DNA of 64,000 bases, taken from positions 433,225-497,224 of the forward strand of contig NZ_CYSD01000042.1 in the NCBI RefSeq assembly GCF_001458415.1, written 5' to 3'. A model generated the notes under the pieces. The model was not told where the DNA came from. It saw only the letters and a list, made by a program, of their open reading frames with translations, and made no database searches. This DNA comes from Tritonibacter multivorans (GTDB lineage: Bacteria; Pseudomonadota; Alphaproteobacteria; Rhodobacterales; Rhodobacteraceae). The translations under genes were made by a program, and so were the position numbers. Position 1 is the stretch's first letter; each line of letters begins with the position of its first letter. Below are positions 26,627 through 35,129 of this stretch, in pieces.

Positions 26627-27403
26627 GTGCAGTTTGACGACGACCTGATCGCCTGCGCCGAAGCCGTCCAGAAAGGCGATGCGGACCGGTTTCAATCCGT
26701 GATGGCCGCACCGGTTCAGGCGCGTCCGTTTCTGTTTGCGCTTTATGCCTTCAACCTCGAACTGTCGCGCGCGCCCTGGGCCAGTCAGGAAAGCATGATC
26801 GCCGAAATGCGGGTGCAGTGGTGGCGCGATGTGGGTGCGGAAATCGCAGAACAGCGTCCCGTCCGACGGCACTTTGTTGCAACGCCGCTGGGGCGTTTGC
26901 TGCCTGCGGCGGCAGCGTCGTGCATTGATGCAATGGCCGAGGCACGCCGCTGGGACATCTACCGCGACCCGCATACGGATGAAGCCGCCTTTGACGCCTA
27001 TATCGACGCGACCTCTGGCGGGCTGATGTGGATGGCGGCAGCGGGTCTGGGCAGGGCTGAAGAATCCGTCGTGCGCGATTTTGCCTATGGGGCAGGGGTG
27101 GCACGCTATCTGGCGGCAATCCCCGAGCTGGAAGCCCAGCACCGCGTGCCGCTGTTGGATGGGTCACCTGATGACGTCCGCGCCCTTGCGGCCAAAGCCC
27201 GCGTCCGGCTCCGCGCGGCCCGCAGACGGCGCGCGGATATCTCGCCCGAGGCCCGCCCTGCGCTCTTTGCCGGCTGGCAGGCTGACGCCATTCTGGCGCA
27301 GGCCGAACGCGAACCACAGCGCGTGGCCGAAGGTGCATTGGGACTGAGCGAGTTTCGAAAACGCAGCAGCCTTTTGCTGCGCAGCACATTTGGACGTTGG
27401 TAA
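26627..27403 (+). CDS. Squalene/phytoene synthase family protein
   Basis: This 258-residue protein starts at GTG two bases after the cimA stop. It resembles the squalene/phytoene synthase fold, with FALYAFNLELSRAPW near residue 31 and a YAGVARYL-like helix (YGAGVARYLAAIPEL) near 155. The paired aspartate-rich DXXXD motifs needed for prenyl-diphosphate condensation are not obvious, so it may be the non-enzymatic NDUFAF6-like branch linked to respiratory complex I assembly rather than a carotenoid enzyme. No carotenoid genes are adjacent. It is the last gene of the cysS operon and is followed by a terminator. Confidence 0.75.
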   Translation: MQFDDDLIACAEAVQKGDADRFQSVMAAPVQARPFLFALYAFNLELSRAPWASQESMIAEMRVQWWRDVGAEIAEQRPVRRHFVATPLGRLLPAAAASCIDAMAEARRWDIYRDPHTDEAAFDAYIDATSGGLMWMAAAGLGRAEESVVRDFAYGAGVARYLAAIPELEAQHRVPLLDGSPDDVRALAAKARVRLRAARRRRADISPEARPALFAGWQADAILAQAEREPQRVAEGALGLSEFRKRSSLLLRSTFGRW

Positions 27404-27405
27404 AC

Positions 27406-27433
27406 AAAAAGGGGCCTCAGGAGGCCCCTTTTT
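27406..27433. terminator. Bidirectional terminator
   Basis: A 7-bp GC stem GGGGCCT/AGGCCCC with loop CAGG is flanked by A5 and T5. It ends the cysS-cimA operon from the left and the MFS transporter gene from the right. Confidence 0.92.
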
Positions 27434-27439
27434 CGTTGG

Positions 27440-28666
27440 TTAGGCGCGGCTTTCCTGCGGGCGCAGAACCAGCCAGATCAGGGCACCGCCCGACAGCATC
27501 AGGAAGGGCGCCATCGCCATATTGACGGCGGTCCAGCCCTCGATCGGCGACCCACCAGAACAGTTCATCAGACCTCCCGAAGCCAGCGACGCAACGGTCA
27601 CGCCGCCAAAGACAAACAGGTCGTTCATCCCCTGAATACGGCCGCGTTCTTCGGGCGTGTGGGCGCTGGCCAGCATGGTTGTTGCGCCAATAAAGCCAAA
27701 GTTCCAGCCCAGCCCCAACAGGATCAGGGCGGCAAAGAAATTCGCCAGATCCACCCCCTGCAGCGCGACAGCGCCCGCAGCGCCGAGGATCAGAATGCCC
27801 GCGCCCATGATCTTTTCCACGCCAAAGCGCGCGATCAGATGGCCGGTAAAGAACGAGGGCACAAACATCGCCAACACGTGGAAGGTCACCACATCCGCCG
27901 CATTGCCTTGGGTGAAGCCGCAGCCAACCACCGCCAGCGGGGTTGAGGTCATCACCAGGTTCATCAACGCATAAGCCACCATGCCGCAGATAATCGCCAC
28001 GGCAATGCGCGGGGTTCTCAGCATTTCTGTCCGGCTGCGCCCTTTGGGGGCATCCGCGCCCGGTGCCGCAGGCGCGGGGATGCGCAGGAAAGCAAACAAC
28101 AGGGCGCCGACCACATTGATTACCACCACCGCCAGATAACTGCCAAAGAAGGGGATCACATAGGCATCCGTCGTGGCCTTGACCAGCTGCGGGCCAATGA
28201 TCGCGCTGATAAGCCCCCCGGCCATCACATAGGAAATCGCCTTGGGCCGGAAATCTTCGGAGGCGGTGTCGGCAGCCGCAAAGCGGAAAAACCCCTGCGA
28301 ACACATATAGATACCAGTGAAAAAACTGCCCAGAAGGAACACCGGGAAGGAATTTAAATATAGTCCATAAGCCCCGATAATCCCACCAAGCGCGCCGCCC
28401 ATGGCGCCAATGACAAAGCCCACGGTGCGGCCCCAGCGCTGCATAATCGCGGACAGGGGCGTGGCCGACACCATAGACCCCGCCACAATCAGCGAAATCG
28501 GCAAGGTCGCCCAGCAGGGGTTCGACGCCAGCGATTGCCCGGCAAGCCCGGCAATGGTGAACAGCATCGGCATCTGCGCGCCCAGAAAGGCCTGCGCCAG
28601 AACAAGGATGGCAACATTGCGGGTGGCCGTACGATCATCGGGTGTGGGGGCGTCAACTGTGGTCAT
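27440..28666 (-). CDS. MFS transporter
   Basis: The 408-residue integral membrane protein shows about 12 hydrophobic segments with a break in the middle (RIPAPAAPGADAPKGRSRTE, about residues 193-212) as in the two six-helix halves of the major facilitator superfamily. The MQRWGR sequence between helices 2 and 3 corresponds to the family loop motif. I chose ATG 28666 over a TTG two codons upstream. Substrate is unknown. It is divergent from alkA. Confidence 0.85.
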   Translation of the reverse strand: MTTVDAPTPDDRTATRNVAILVLAQAFLGAQMPMLFTIAGLAGQSLASNPCWATLPISLIVAGSMVSATPLSAIMQRWGRTVGFVIGAMGGALGGIIGAYGLYLNSFPVFLLGSFFTGIYMCSQGFFRFAAADTASEDFRPKAISYVMAGGLISAIIGPQLVKATTDAYVIPFFGSYLAVVVINVVGALLFAFLRIPAPAAPGADAPKGRSRTEMLRTPRIAVAIICGMVAYALMNLVMTSTPLAVVGCGFTQGNAADVVTFHVLAMFVPSFFTGHLIARFGVEKIMGAGILILGAAGAVALQGVDLANFFAALILLGLGWNFGFIGATTMLASAHTPEERGRIQGMNDLFVFGGVTVASLASGGLMNCSGGSPIEGWTAVNMAMAPFLMLSGGALIWLVLRPQESRA

Positions 28667-28751
28667 AGGCAAAGCGGTAATTGCGCCGGAGGCTTACGGC
28701 AAGCATGATGTTCGTAACCGTACAATTCGTGATGAGGCACAGCAGAACAGA

Positions 28752-29387
28752 ATGTCCAGGATTGGCAGAATTATAGAAACCCCCGACTGCGTGGCCGAAG
28801 GGGCAGCATGGCTGGCAAACCACGAGCCCCGCTTTGCCCAAGCGCTGGCGCTGACCGGTCCTTTGCCGCTGCGCCGCAAACCCGACGGCTTTGCCGAACT
28901 TTTGAGTGCGATCGTCAGCCAGCAGGTCAGCGTTGCCTCGGCGGCCGCGATCTGGGGCCGGATGCAGGACGCAGGGCTGACCACGCCTCAGGCCATTACG
29001 GCCGCTACCGATGACGATCTGCGCGGCGCGGGCTTGAGCCGCCAAAAGATGAAATACGCCCGCGCACTGGCAGGTGAAGGCATTGATTTCAATGCCTTGC
29101 GCGACATGGCTGATGCAGAGATCATGAAGACCCTGACCAAAGTTTCAGGCATCGGCATTTGGACCGCCGAGATCTATGCGATGTTCTCTTTGGGCCGCGC
29201 CGACGTCTTTGCCCCCGGCGATCTGGCCTTGCAGGAATCGGCGCGGATCCTCTTTGATCTGCCCGAACGCCCCAAAGAACGCGCGCTGCGCCAGATGGCC
29301 GAAGACTGGAGCCCTTGGAGGTCGGTTGCAGCGCGTGCGCTCTGGGCCTATTACCGGGTGGCAAAGGACAGGGAAGGGATCCGATGA
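28752..29387 (+). CDS. alkA: DNA-3-methyladenine glycosylase II (HhH-GPD family)
   Basis: The 211-residue protein contains the helix-hairpin-helix LTKVSGIGIWTAEIYAMF (about 130-147) and the catalytic aspartate Asp157 in FAPGDLALQ, as in AlkA-type glycosylases that excise alkylated purines. It lacks the N-terminal AlkA domain, as do many short bacterial homologues. Its stop overlaps the following esterase start by ATGA. Confidence 0.9.
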   Translation: MSRIGRIIETPDCVAEGAAWLANHEPRFAQALALTGPLPLRRKPDGFAELLSAIVSQQVSVASAAAIWGRMQDAGLTTPQAITAATDDDLRGAGLSRQKMKYARALAGEGIDFNALRDMADAEIMKTLTKVSGIGIWTAEIYAMFSLGRADVFAPGDLALQESARILFDLPERPKERALRQMAEDWSPWRSVAARALWAYYRVAKDREGIR

Positions 29388-30049
29388 CACGTGTTTTGAC
29401 CGCCGGGCGCAAAGAGCCGCTCTCCGGCGATACCCGCTCTATTGTGGTGTTTCTGCATGGCTATGGCGCCAATGGCGCTGACCTGCTGGGGCTGGCCGAC
29501 CCGCTGGCCGAACATCTGCCCGATACGCTTTTTGTCGCCCCCGATGCGCCCGAGGCCTGTGCCGGCGCGCCGATGGGCTATCAGTGGTTCCCGATCCCGT
29601 GGATCGATGGATCGTCAGAGGAAGAAAGCATGCGCGGCATGAACGCCGCCGTCGAAGACCTGAACGCCTTCCTCGATGCGCTGATGGTGGACGAAGATGT
29701 GCTGCCCGAACAGGTGGTTCTGTTTGGCTTCTCGCAGGGCACAATGATGAGTCTGCATGTCGCCCCGCGCCGCGAAGATCCGATTGCGGGCATTGTTGCC
29801 TTCTCGGGCCGTCTGCTGTCGCCCGACACGTTCAAGGACGACGTGGTCAGCAAAATGCCGATCCTGCTGGTGCATGGCGACCAAGACGATGTGGTGCCGC
29901 CGCAATCGCTGCCCGAGGCCGCAGAGACCCTGCAAGAGGCAGGCTTCCGCGATGTCTTTGCCCATATTATGAAGGGCACCGGCCACGGCATTGACCCCGA
30001 TGGGCTGGGCGTGGCGCTGGCCTTTATGCGCGATAAGTTGAGCCTGTAA
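29384..30049 (+). CDS. Alpha/beta hydrolase, phospholipase/carboxylesterase family
   Basis: The 221-residue hydrolase has the FLHGYGANG oxyanion region, nucleophile Ser117 in GFSQG, an aspartate in VHGDQDDVVP (Asp168 or 169) and His201 in GTGHGID. These fit the carboxylesterase/lysophospholipase (YpfH/Fjo21-like) family. The physiological substrate is unknown. It is translationally coupled to alkA. Confidence 0.9.
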   Translation: MTRVLTAGRKEPLSGDTRSIVVFLHGYGANGADLLGLADPLAEHLPDTLFVAPDAPEACAGAPMGYQWFPIPWIDGSSEEESMRGMNAAVEDLNAFLDALMVDEDVLPEQVVLFGFSQGTMMSLHVAPRREDPIAGIVAFSGRLLSPDTFKDDVVSKMPILLVHGDQDDVVPPQSLPEAAETLQEAGFRDVFAHIMKGTGHGIDPDGLGVALAFMRDKLSL

Positions 30050-30064
30050 GGTTCTGTTAACGCG

Positions 30065-30487
30065 TTAGAAATCCCACAGCCGCGGCTCTGCGATCTCGAC
30101 CGAGTTTCCCGCAGGGTCGCGGACATAAACCGATCTGGCCCCATTGGGCCAGTCGAACTCTGCTTCGATCTCAATGCCCATCGCGATCAGATGATCCCGC
30201 ATGGCCATCAGGTCATCCCGTGTTTGCGAAAAACACAAATGCCCCGGACCTCGCGCCCCATGGGGCGGCACCGGCAGCGCCGGGTTGCCCGGTGGCTTCA
30301 CGGTCTCATCCGCGTTGAACAGCAGCAAAACGGATGGCCCGACGCGGTAGAAGATATGCCGGTTGCCAACGCGCTGGATCTGCGAAAACCCCAAGACACC
30401 GCCATAAAAAGCCGCCGCCGCGTCAAGGTCATCGACATAAAGCGCGGCTTCTAGGACGCCGGTTGGAGAGGATGGTTTGCTATTCAT
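30065..30487 (-). CDS. VOC (glyoxalase/dioxygenase fold) family protein
   Basis: The 140-residue single-domain protein has the typical start ALYVDDLDAAAAFYGGVLGF (18-37) and C-terminal RSVYVRDPAGNSVEIAEP with the conserved metal-binding Glu (EIAEP). The N-terminal candidate ligand position is Leu-Glu rather than His. The family includes glyoxalase I, fosfomycin-resistance proteins and dioxygenases; specificity is not predictable. It follows the pseudouridine synthase gene by 9 bases on the same strand. Confidence 0.85.
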   Translation of the reverse strand: MNSKPSSPTGVLEAALYVDDLDAAAAFYGGVLGFSQIQRVGNRHIFYRVGPSVLLLFNADETVKPPGNPALPVPPHGARGPGHLCFSQTRDDLMAMRDHLIAMGIEIEAEFDWPNGARSVYVRDPAGNSVEIAEPRLWDF

Positions 30488-30496
30488 CCCTCAAAC

Positions 30497-31189
30497 TTAC
30501 TTGTGGCGTGGCTTCCTGTCACCTTTTGCAGGGGCTTTGGCCGCACCATCCTGCGCGCGCGGCTTGCGCGGCGTCTTGGGGCGGCGCGGGGGTTTGTTTG
30601 ACGGCTTGGGCGGACCGGGCACGCGCGGCGGCTCCAGATCATCCCATTTGCCCTGCGCCAGCCCGTCCAGGGTCCAGGAGCCGATGGCATAGCGGATCAG
30701 CCGCAGGGTCGGACAGCCCACCGCAGCCGTCATCCGGCGCACCTGTCGGTTTTTGCCTTCGGTGATTTGCAGCTCTAGCCAAGTGGTGGGGATCGCCTTG
30801 CGTTCGCGGATTGGCGGGGTGCGCGCCCAGAGCCCTTCGGGCGTGTCGATAATGCGCGCTTTGGCCGGGCGGGTCAGCCCGTCCTTCAGCTCCACCCCCT
30901 GACGCAAGGCGGTTAGGGCTGTGTCATCCGGCACCCCTTCGACCTGCACCCAATATGTCTTGGCCAGCTTGTGTTTCGGGTCCGAAATCCACGCCTGCAA
31001 CCGTCCAGTGTTGGTCAATAGCATCAAACCTTCGCTGTCGCGGTCCAGACGGCCGGCCGGGTAGACGCCGGGACAGTCGATGAAATTCGAAAGCGTCGGA
31101 CGCGGGTTTCCCTCCATGCTGCGGTCGGTGAACTGCGGCAGGACGTCAAAGGGTTTGTTAAATCGGATCAATCTGGGCGCGGATGTCAT
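30497..31189 (-). CDS. rluE: 23S rRNA/RsuA-family pseudouridine synthase (RluE-like)
   Basis: The 230-residue protein contains the catalytic Asp49 in [10 protein letters not shown] and the family motif [10 protein letters not shown] (about 150), matching the RsuA/RluB/E/F group that isomerises specific uridines in rRNA. There is no N-terminal S4 domain, which fits RluE. The last 40 residues form a Pro/Lys/Arg-rich basic tail that may contact RNA and is not part of the usual core. Confidence 0.85.
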   Translation of the reverse strand: MTSAPRLIRFNKPFDVLPQFTDRSMEGNPRPTLSNFIDCPGVYPAGRLDRDSEGLMLLTNTGRLQAWISDPKHKLAKTYWVQVEGVPDDTALTALRQGVELKDGLTRPAKARIIDTPEGLWARTPPIRERKAIPTTWLELQITEGKNRQVRRMTAAVGCPTLRLIRYAIGSWTLDGLAQGKWDDLEPPRVPGPPKPSNKPPRRPKTPRKPRAQDGAAKAPAKGDRKPRHK

Positions 31190-31423
31190 GACCCTGCCTT
31201 AGGGGCTGGGGCCAGTGTTGGCAATATGCAGCGCAAGCCCCCCGCGCGCGGCCCCCTTGTGGATAAATGTTACGCACTTGTCATGGAATCATCCTATCCC
31301 CACAGCATCTGGTGGCGCCTTGGGGCTTGTCAGGCGTCGACCACGATATATAGTTGTATATAAGTTGGGGCGGGTTCCCCGCTCTGACCTCACTTGAGGA
31401 TAGCAGGGCGAGGAAGACGTTCC
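31190..31423. other. Intergenic region with tandem TATATA(A)GTTG repeats
   Basis: The gap separates the divergent pseudouridine synthase and HNH genes. It has an AT-rich block at 31347-31367 consisting of TATATAGTTG followed by TATATAAGTTG, about 60 bases before the HNH start, likely part of its promoter. Then comes a GCGGG/CCCGC hairpin at about 31371-31382. No gene is apparent. Confidence 0.4.
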
Positions 31424-32011
31424 ATGGACGGAGACTTTAGGACTGAATTTGTGCGCGAACCAAGCGCACTGAAACAACACCCGGCGCTGGTGCTGAACGC
31501 GGATTACCGCCCCTTGTCCTATTATCCTCTATCTCTATGGCCCTGGCAGGACGCGGTGAAAGCGGCCTGGCTGGATCGGGTGGCCATTGTGGCAGAGTAT
31601 GATGAGGTTGTGCGCAGCCCCTCGACAGAGATCCGAATACCCTCTGTTGTTGTACTGAAAGACTATGTGAAACCTCAAAAGCGCGTGGCCTTCACGCGCT
31701 TTAATTTGTTTTTGCGGGATGAATTCAGCTGCCAGTACTGCGGCGCCAAGGGCGATCTGACCTTTGACCATGTGGTGCCCCGCGCGGCGGGTGGCATCAC
31801 CAGCTGGGAAAACGTGGTGGCGGCCTGTTCCAAATGTAACCTGAAAAAAGGGTCCAAATCGCTGCACCGCGCAGGCATGTCGCTGCGCAAACCCCCCCGT
31901 CGGCCCGCCGCCGAAGAGCTGCGCAATATGGGCCGGAAGTTCCCGCCAAACCATCTGCACGAAAGCTGGATGGATTATCTCTATTGGGACAGCGAGCTGG
32001 ACGAAATCTGA
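31424..32011 (+). CDS. HNH endonuclease family protein
   Basis: The 195-residue protein has a C-terminal HNH domain with zinc-binding CQYCG, the FDHVVPRAAGG core and CSKCN (about residues 103-141). The N-terminal half (HPALVLNADYRPLSYYPLS) is characteristic of a highly conserved alphaproteobacterial group whose role is unclear; it is not associated here with restriction or phage genes. The ATG giving MDGDFRTEF was chosen over an upstream TTG. It is monocistronic with a strong terminator after it. Confidence 0.88.
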   Translation: MDGDFRTEFVREPSALKQHPALVLNADYRPLSYYPLSLWPWQDAVKAAWLDRVAIVAEYDEVVRSPSTEIRIPSVVVLKDYVKPQKRVAFTRFNLFLRDEFSCQYCGAKGDLTFDHVVPRAAGGITSWENVVAACSKCNLKKGSKSLHRAGMSLRKPPRRPAAEELRNMGRKFPPNHLHESWMDYLYWDSELDEI

Positions 32012-32035
32012 GTTTTCTGACCTGAAATCAAAGAC

Positions 32036-32062
32036 AAAGCGCGCCCTGTTCAGGCGCGCTTT
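32036..32062. terminator. Bidirectional terminator
   Basis: A perfect 10-bp inverted repeat, AAAGCGCGCC/GGCGCGCTTT, with a 7-base loop lies between the convergent HNH and ornithine cyclodeaminase genes. Confidence 0.88.
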
Positions 32063-32077
32063 ACGTCTTCTGCCCGT

Positions 32078-33124
32078 TTAGCCGGCCCGTTGTAGCATGC
32101 CGAACAGATCGCGCGGATCATCGGGGTCGGCAAGCATATCCAACTCTTCATAGAAGGCGGTTTCGCGGATCTGATCGCGAATATAGCGCAGCGCGCTGAA
32201 GTCCTCGATCGCAAAGCCGACGCTGTCGAACAGGGTGATCTGCTGCGCGCTGGTGCGTCCCTCGGCCGCGCCCGTCAACACCTGCCACAGTTCGGTCACC
32301 GGAAACTCCGGATCCATCTGCTGGATTTCACCTTCGATCCGGGTCTGTTCGGGAAACTCCACAAACACGTCGGCGCGGTCCAGAATGCCCTTGGCCAGTT
32401 CGGTCTTTCCGGGACAGTCGCCGCCAATGGCATTGATGTGGACCCCGCTGCCAACCATATTGTCAGTCAGGATTGTGGCCAGTTGCTTGTCCGCTGTGCA
32501 GGTGGTCAGGATCTGCGCGCCCTCAATCGCGGCTTCGGGCGTGCGGCAGGTTACCACCTCAACCCCTTGATTTTGCAAATTTCTTGCGCATTTCGTGGTG
32601 GCCTCTGGGTCGACATCAAACAGGCGCACCTGCTTCAGGCCAAGGATCGCTTTCATCGCCAGAGTCTGAAATTCGGACTGCGCGCCATTGCCGATCATGG
32701 CCATGGTGTCAGCCCCGCGAGGCGCCAAGGCCCGCGCCGCCATGGCCGAGGTCGCCGCCGTGCGCAGCGCCGTCAGCAGGGTCATTTCGGTCAGCAGCAC
32801 CGGATAGCCAGTATAGACATCGGCCAGCAGCCCAAAGGCGGTGACGGTCTGCAAGCCTTCGGACGTGTTTTTGGGATGCCCGTTCACATATTTGAACCCA
32901 TAGGCTTCGCCGTCCGAGGTGGGCATCAGTTCGATCACGCCGACCTCCGAATGGCTGGCGACGCGCGGGGTTTTGTCAAAGCGCTCCCAGCGTTTGAAAT
33001 CCGCCTCAATATAGGCGGTCAGGTCGCGCAGCATGGTCTCGAGGCCAATGTGATGAACCAGCCGCATCATATTGTTAACACTTACAAAAGGCACCAAAGC
33101 TTTGTCGGATGGGGGCAGGGTCAT
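32078..33124 (-). CDS. Ornithine cyclodeaminase
   Basis: The 348-residue member of the ornithine cyclodeaminase/mu-crystallin family converts ornithine to proline and ammonia with NAD. The Rossmann segment MAMIGNGAQSEFQTLA (about residues 143-158) and the substrate-side KYVNGHPKN (about 78-86) are visible. The arginase gene upstream overlaps it by ATGA, so arginine can be degraded to ornithine and then proline by adjacent enzymes. The family also includes other imine-forming enzymes, but the arginase context supports this assignment. Confidence 0.92.
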   Translation of the reverse strand: MTLPPSDKALVPFVSVNNMMRLVHHIGLETMLRDLTAYIEADFKRWERFDKTPRVASHSEVGVIELMPTSDGEAYGFKYVNGHPKNTSEGLQTVTAFGLLADVYTGYPVLLTEMTLLTALRTAATSAMAARALAPRGADTMAMIGNGAQSEFQTLAMKAILGLKQVRLFDVDPEATTKCARNLQNQGVEVVTCRTPEAAIEGAQILTTCTADKQLATILTDNMVGSGVHINAIGGDCPGKTELAKGILDRADVFVEFPEQTRIEGEIQQMDPEFPVTELWQVLTGAAEGRTSAQQITLFDSVGFAIEDFSALRYIRDQIRETAFYEELDMLADPDDPRDLFGMLQRAG

Positions 33125-34050
33125 GAAAAGCTCCTTGTGGGGCGGTCAAAGACGCGGCGACCCAGCGCCGAGGCACAAAGATCCACCATCAGCGACGCCG
33201 TGCGGCCGCGTTCATCGAGAAAGGGGTTCAGTTCAACCAGATCAAGCGAGGTCAAAAGCCCACTGTCATGCAGGATCTCGCAGACCAGATGCGCCTCTCG
33301 CACGGTGGCGCCGCCGGGCACGGTGGTGCCCACAGCCGGGGCCACGGCGGGATCCAGAAAATCCACATCCAGCGACACATGCAGCATGCCATTGTTGGCG
33401 GCCACGTCCTGCAAAAACGCCTGCAAGGGGCGCGCAATCCCATGTTCATCAATGTCGCGCATATCGTGACGGCGGATACGCGACGCCTCCAGTGCCACCC
33501 GCTCGGCCCCATCCACCGACCGCAGCCCGATCATGCAGATATTGTCCGCCGGAACGGGCGCTGTGACCTCGGGAAAGCCGTCGAACCCCGCATGCCCCGT
33601 GACATAGGCCACGGGCGTTCCATGCAGATTGCCGGTCTCCGTGCTGTCGAGTGTGTGAAAATCGCTATGGGCATCCAGCCACAGAACATAAAGCGGGCGG
33701 CCCTGCGATTTGGCATAATTGGCCACACCCCGCACGGTTCCCAGCGCCAGCGCATGATCGCCGCCCATAAAGACAGGCAGCCCCTGCGCCATGGCCGCCT
33801 CTGCCGCATCCGACAGCGTTTCCACCCAGGAAATCACCTCATTGCGCGCATGGATCTTGTCGCCCGCTGGCTCCTGCGGGTATGCACGCGGGGCAAGGTT
33901 GCCTAGATCGGTGACGCTGTGACCAAGACCCGCAAAGGCCTCTGCAATGCCGGCGGTGCGATAGGCATCGGGCCCCATCAAACAGCCCCGTCGTCGCTTG
34001 CCACAGTCCATCGGCACGCCAAGAAGGACCATATGTTCAGATTGGTTCAT
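33121..34050 (-). CDS. rocF: Arginase
   Basis: The 309-residue ureohydrolase cleaves arginine to ornithine and urea. The two-manganese site ligands are visible: His99 in GGDHALALG, Asp126/His128/Asp130 in WLDAHSDFH and Asp228/Asp230 in SLDVDFLDP. It is cotranscribed with ornithine cyclodeaminase and divergent from an Lrp-family regulator that probably controls it. Confidence 0.95.
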   Translation of the reverse strand: MNQSEHMVLLGVPMDCGKRRRGCLMGPDAYRTAGIAEAFAGLGHSVTDLGNLAPRAYPQEPAGDKIHARNEVISWVETLSDAAEAAMAQGLPVFMGGDHALALGTVRGVANYAKSQGRPLYVLWLDAHSDFHTLDSTETGNLHGTPVAYVTGHAGFDGFPEVTAPVPADNICMIGLRSVDGAERVALEASRIRRHDMRDIDEHGIARPLQAFLQDVAANNGMLHVSLDVDFLDPAVAPAVGTTVPGGATVREAHLVCEILHDSGLLTSLDLVELNPFLDERGRTASLMVDLCASALGRRVFDRPTRSFS

Positions 34051-34059
34051 CCTGCTCTC

Positions 34060-34076
34060 CTAGATATTTTCTCTAG
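34060..34076. promoter_or_regulatory. Candidate Lrp-type box in the arginase/Lrp divergent promoter
   Basis: CTAGATATTTTCTCTAG has perfect 5-bp arms around an AT-rich centre and matches 12 of 15 positions of the Lrp consensus YAGHAWATTWTDCTR as I know it. It lies 10 bases upstream of the arginase ATG, overlapping its ribosome-binding region. A second weaker symmetry, TTCC/GGAA, lies at about 34083-34100. Confidence 0.45.
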
Positions 34077-34153
34077 TTAGGTTCCAATTTGGGATGGAAT
34101 CCAGCAGGCATTTTGGTCAATAAGAGCAGTGACTGAACATAACGGAGGCAAAT

Positions 34154-34585
34154 ATGGACCAAACGGATCAAAAGCTGATCGCAGCCCTGCGCCATGACGC
34201 ACGGGCGTCGCATTCTGATCTGGCCACCAGCCTCGGGTTGTCACGGACCACCGTGCGCAGCCGGATTGAACGTCTGCAGGACCGCGGCGATATTCTGGGA
34301 TTTACCGTTGTGCTGAAAGAAGACGTGCTGCGCGATCCGGTGCGCGGCATGATGACCATCGCCATCGAAGGGCGCGGCACCAATCGCATTATCCGCCAGC
34401 TCACCGGTCTGGCCGAAGTCCGCGCCGTGCATTCGACCAATGGCCGCTGGGATCTGATTATTGAACTAGGGACAGAGACGCTCGAGGATCTGGATGACGC
34501 GCTGTCCAAGATCCGCCTGTTCGAAGGGGTTGTTTCCTCGGAAACCAGCCTGTTGCTGGCCACAAAGAAAGACAGCCGCAGCTGA
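34154..34585 (+). CDS. Lrp/AsnC family transcriptional regulator
   Basis: The 143-residue protein has an N-terminal helix-turn-helix (LIAALRHDARASHSDLA, with SRTTVRSRIERL as recognition helix) and a C-terminal effector/oligomerisation domain. It is divergent from arginase and ornithine cyclodeaminase, so it is likely a local regulator responding to arginine or ornithine, by analogy with other Lrp-type regulators of such operons. The gene ends inside the hairpin of its own terminator. Confidence 0.93.
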   Translation: MDQTDQKLIAALRHDARASHSDLATSLGLSRTTVRSRIERLQDRGDILGFTVVLKEDVLRDPVRGMMTIAIEGRGTNRIIRQLTGLAEVRAVHSTNGRWDLIIELGTETLEDLDDALSKIRLFEGVVSSETSLLLATKKDSRS

Positions 34586-34600
34586 AGCGCTGCGGCTGTT
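34573..34600. terminator. Bidirectional terminator overlapping the lrp-type stop codon
   Basis: A perfect 10-bp stem, CAGCCGCAGC/GCTGCGGCTG, with loop TGAAGC contains the stop codon of the regulator and lies just past the convergent dsbB end. Confidence 0.75.
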
Positions 34601-34604
34601 GAAA

Positions 34605-35066
34605 TTAACGTGTCGCGCTACGGGCGGCGGCTATCCAGATCGCAGCCAAGCCCAGCGACACCACCGCGTTCCAGCCCGCCATGGACAGGCCGAACATCTC
34701 CCACGGGATGTCATCGCAGCGCACCACTGGGGCCGACAGGATCTGGTTCAGCAGCTCATCCGCGCTGAGCCCTTCGATCGACTGCGAGGTACAGGTGGTT
34801 GGACCTTCCCAGATCCCCTGTTCAACGCCTGCGTGGAAAATCCCAATGCCTGCGGTGACCAGCAGCGCCAGCGCGCCCAGATAGGGCAGGATCGCACCGG
34901 GGATCATCAGCGCCAGAAGACCAATTCCCACAGCCGCCACATGCGGATAACGCTGCCAGTAACACATCTTACAGGGCGGCATGTCGCCAATGTACTGAAA
35001 CCCCAGCGCCCCCAGCAGCAAGGCGGCAGACCCGGCTGCGGCAATGGCGGTCAAAAGCTTGCTCAT
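34605..35066 (-). CDS. dsbB: Disulfide bond formation protein DsbB
   Basis: The 153-residue inner-membrane protein has four hydrophobic segments and two periplasmic cysteine pairs. The first pair is Cys32/Cys35 in PCKMCYWQR next to the quinone site. The second comprises Cys92 (TTCTS) and Cys117 (RCDD). DsbB reoxidises DsbA with quinone. I chose the ATG giving MSKLLTA, since the ten residues upstream look unrelated. It lies 63 bases downstream of exoD on the same strand. Confidence 0.93.
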   Translation of the reverse strand: MSKLLTAIAAAGSAALLLGALGFQYIGDMPPCKMCYWQRYPHVAAVGIGLLALMIPGAILPYLGALALLVTAGIGIFHAGVEQGIWEGPTTCTSQSIEGLSADELLNQILSAPVVRCDDIPWEMFGLSMAGWNAVVSLGLAAIWIAAARSATR

Positions 35067-35129
35067 GTCGTGATCCTCAAAAAGTCTTTGCGCCAACTAA
35101 AGCGCCGCGCGGCTCGATTTCAACCGCGC

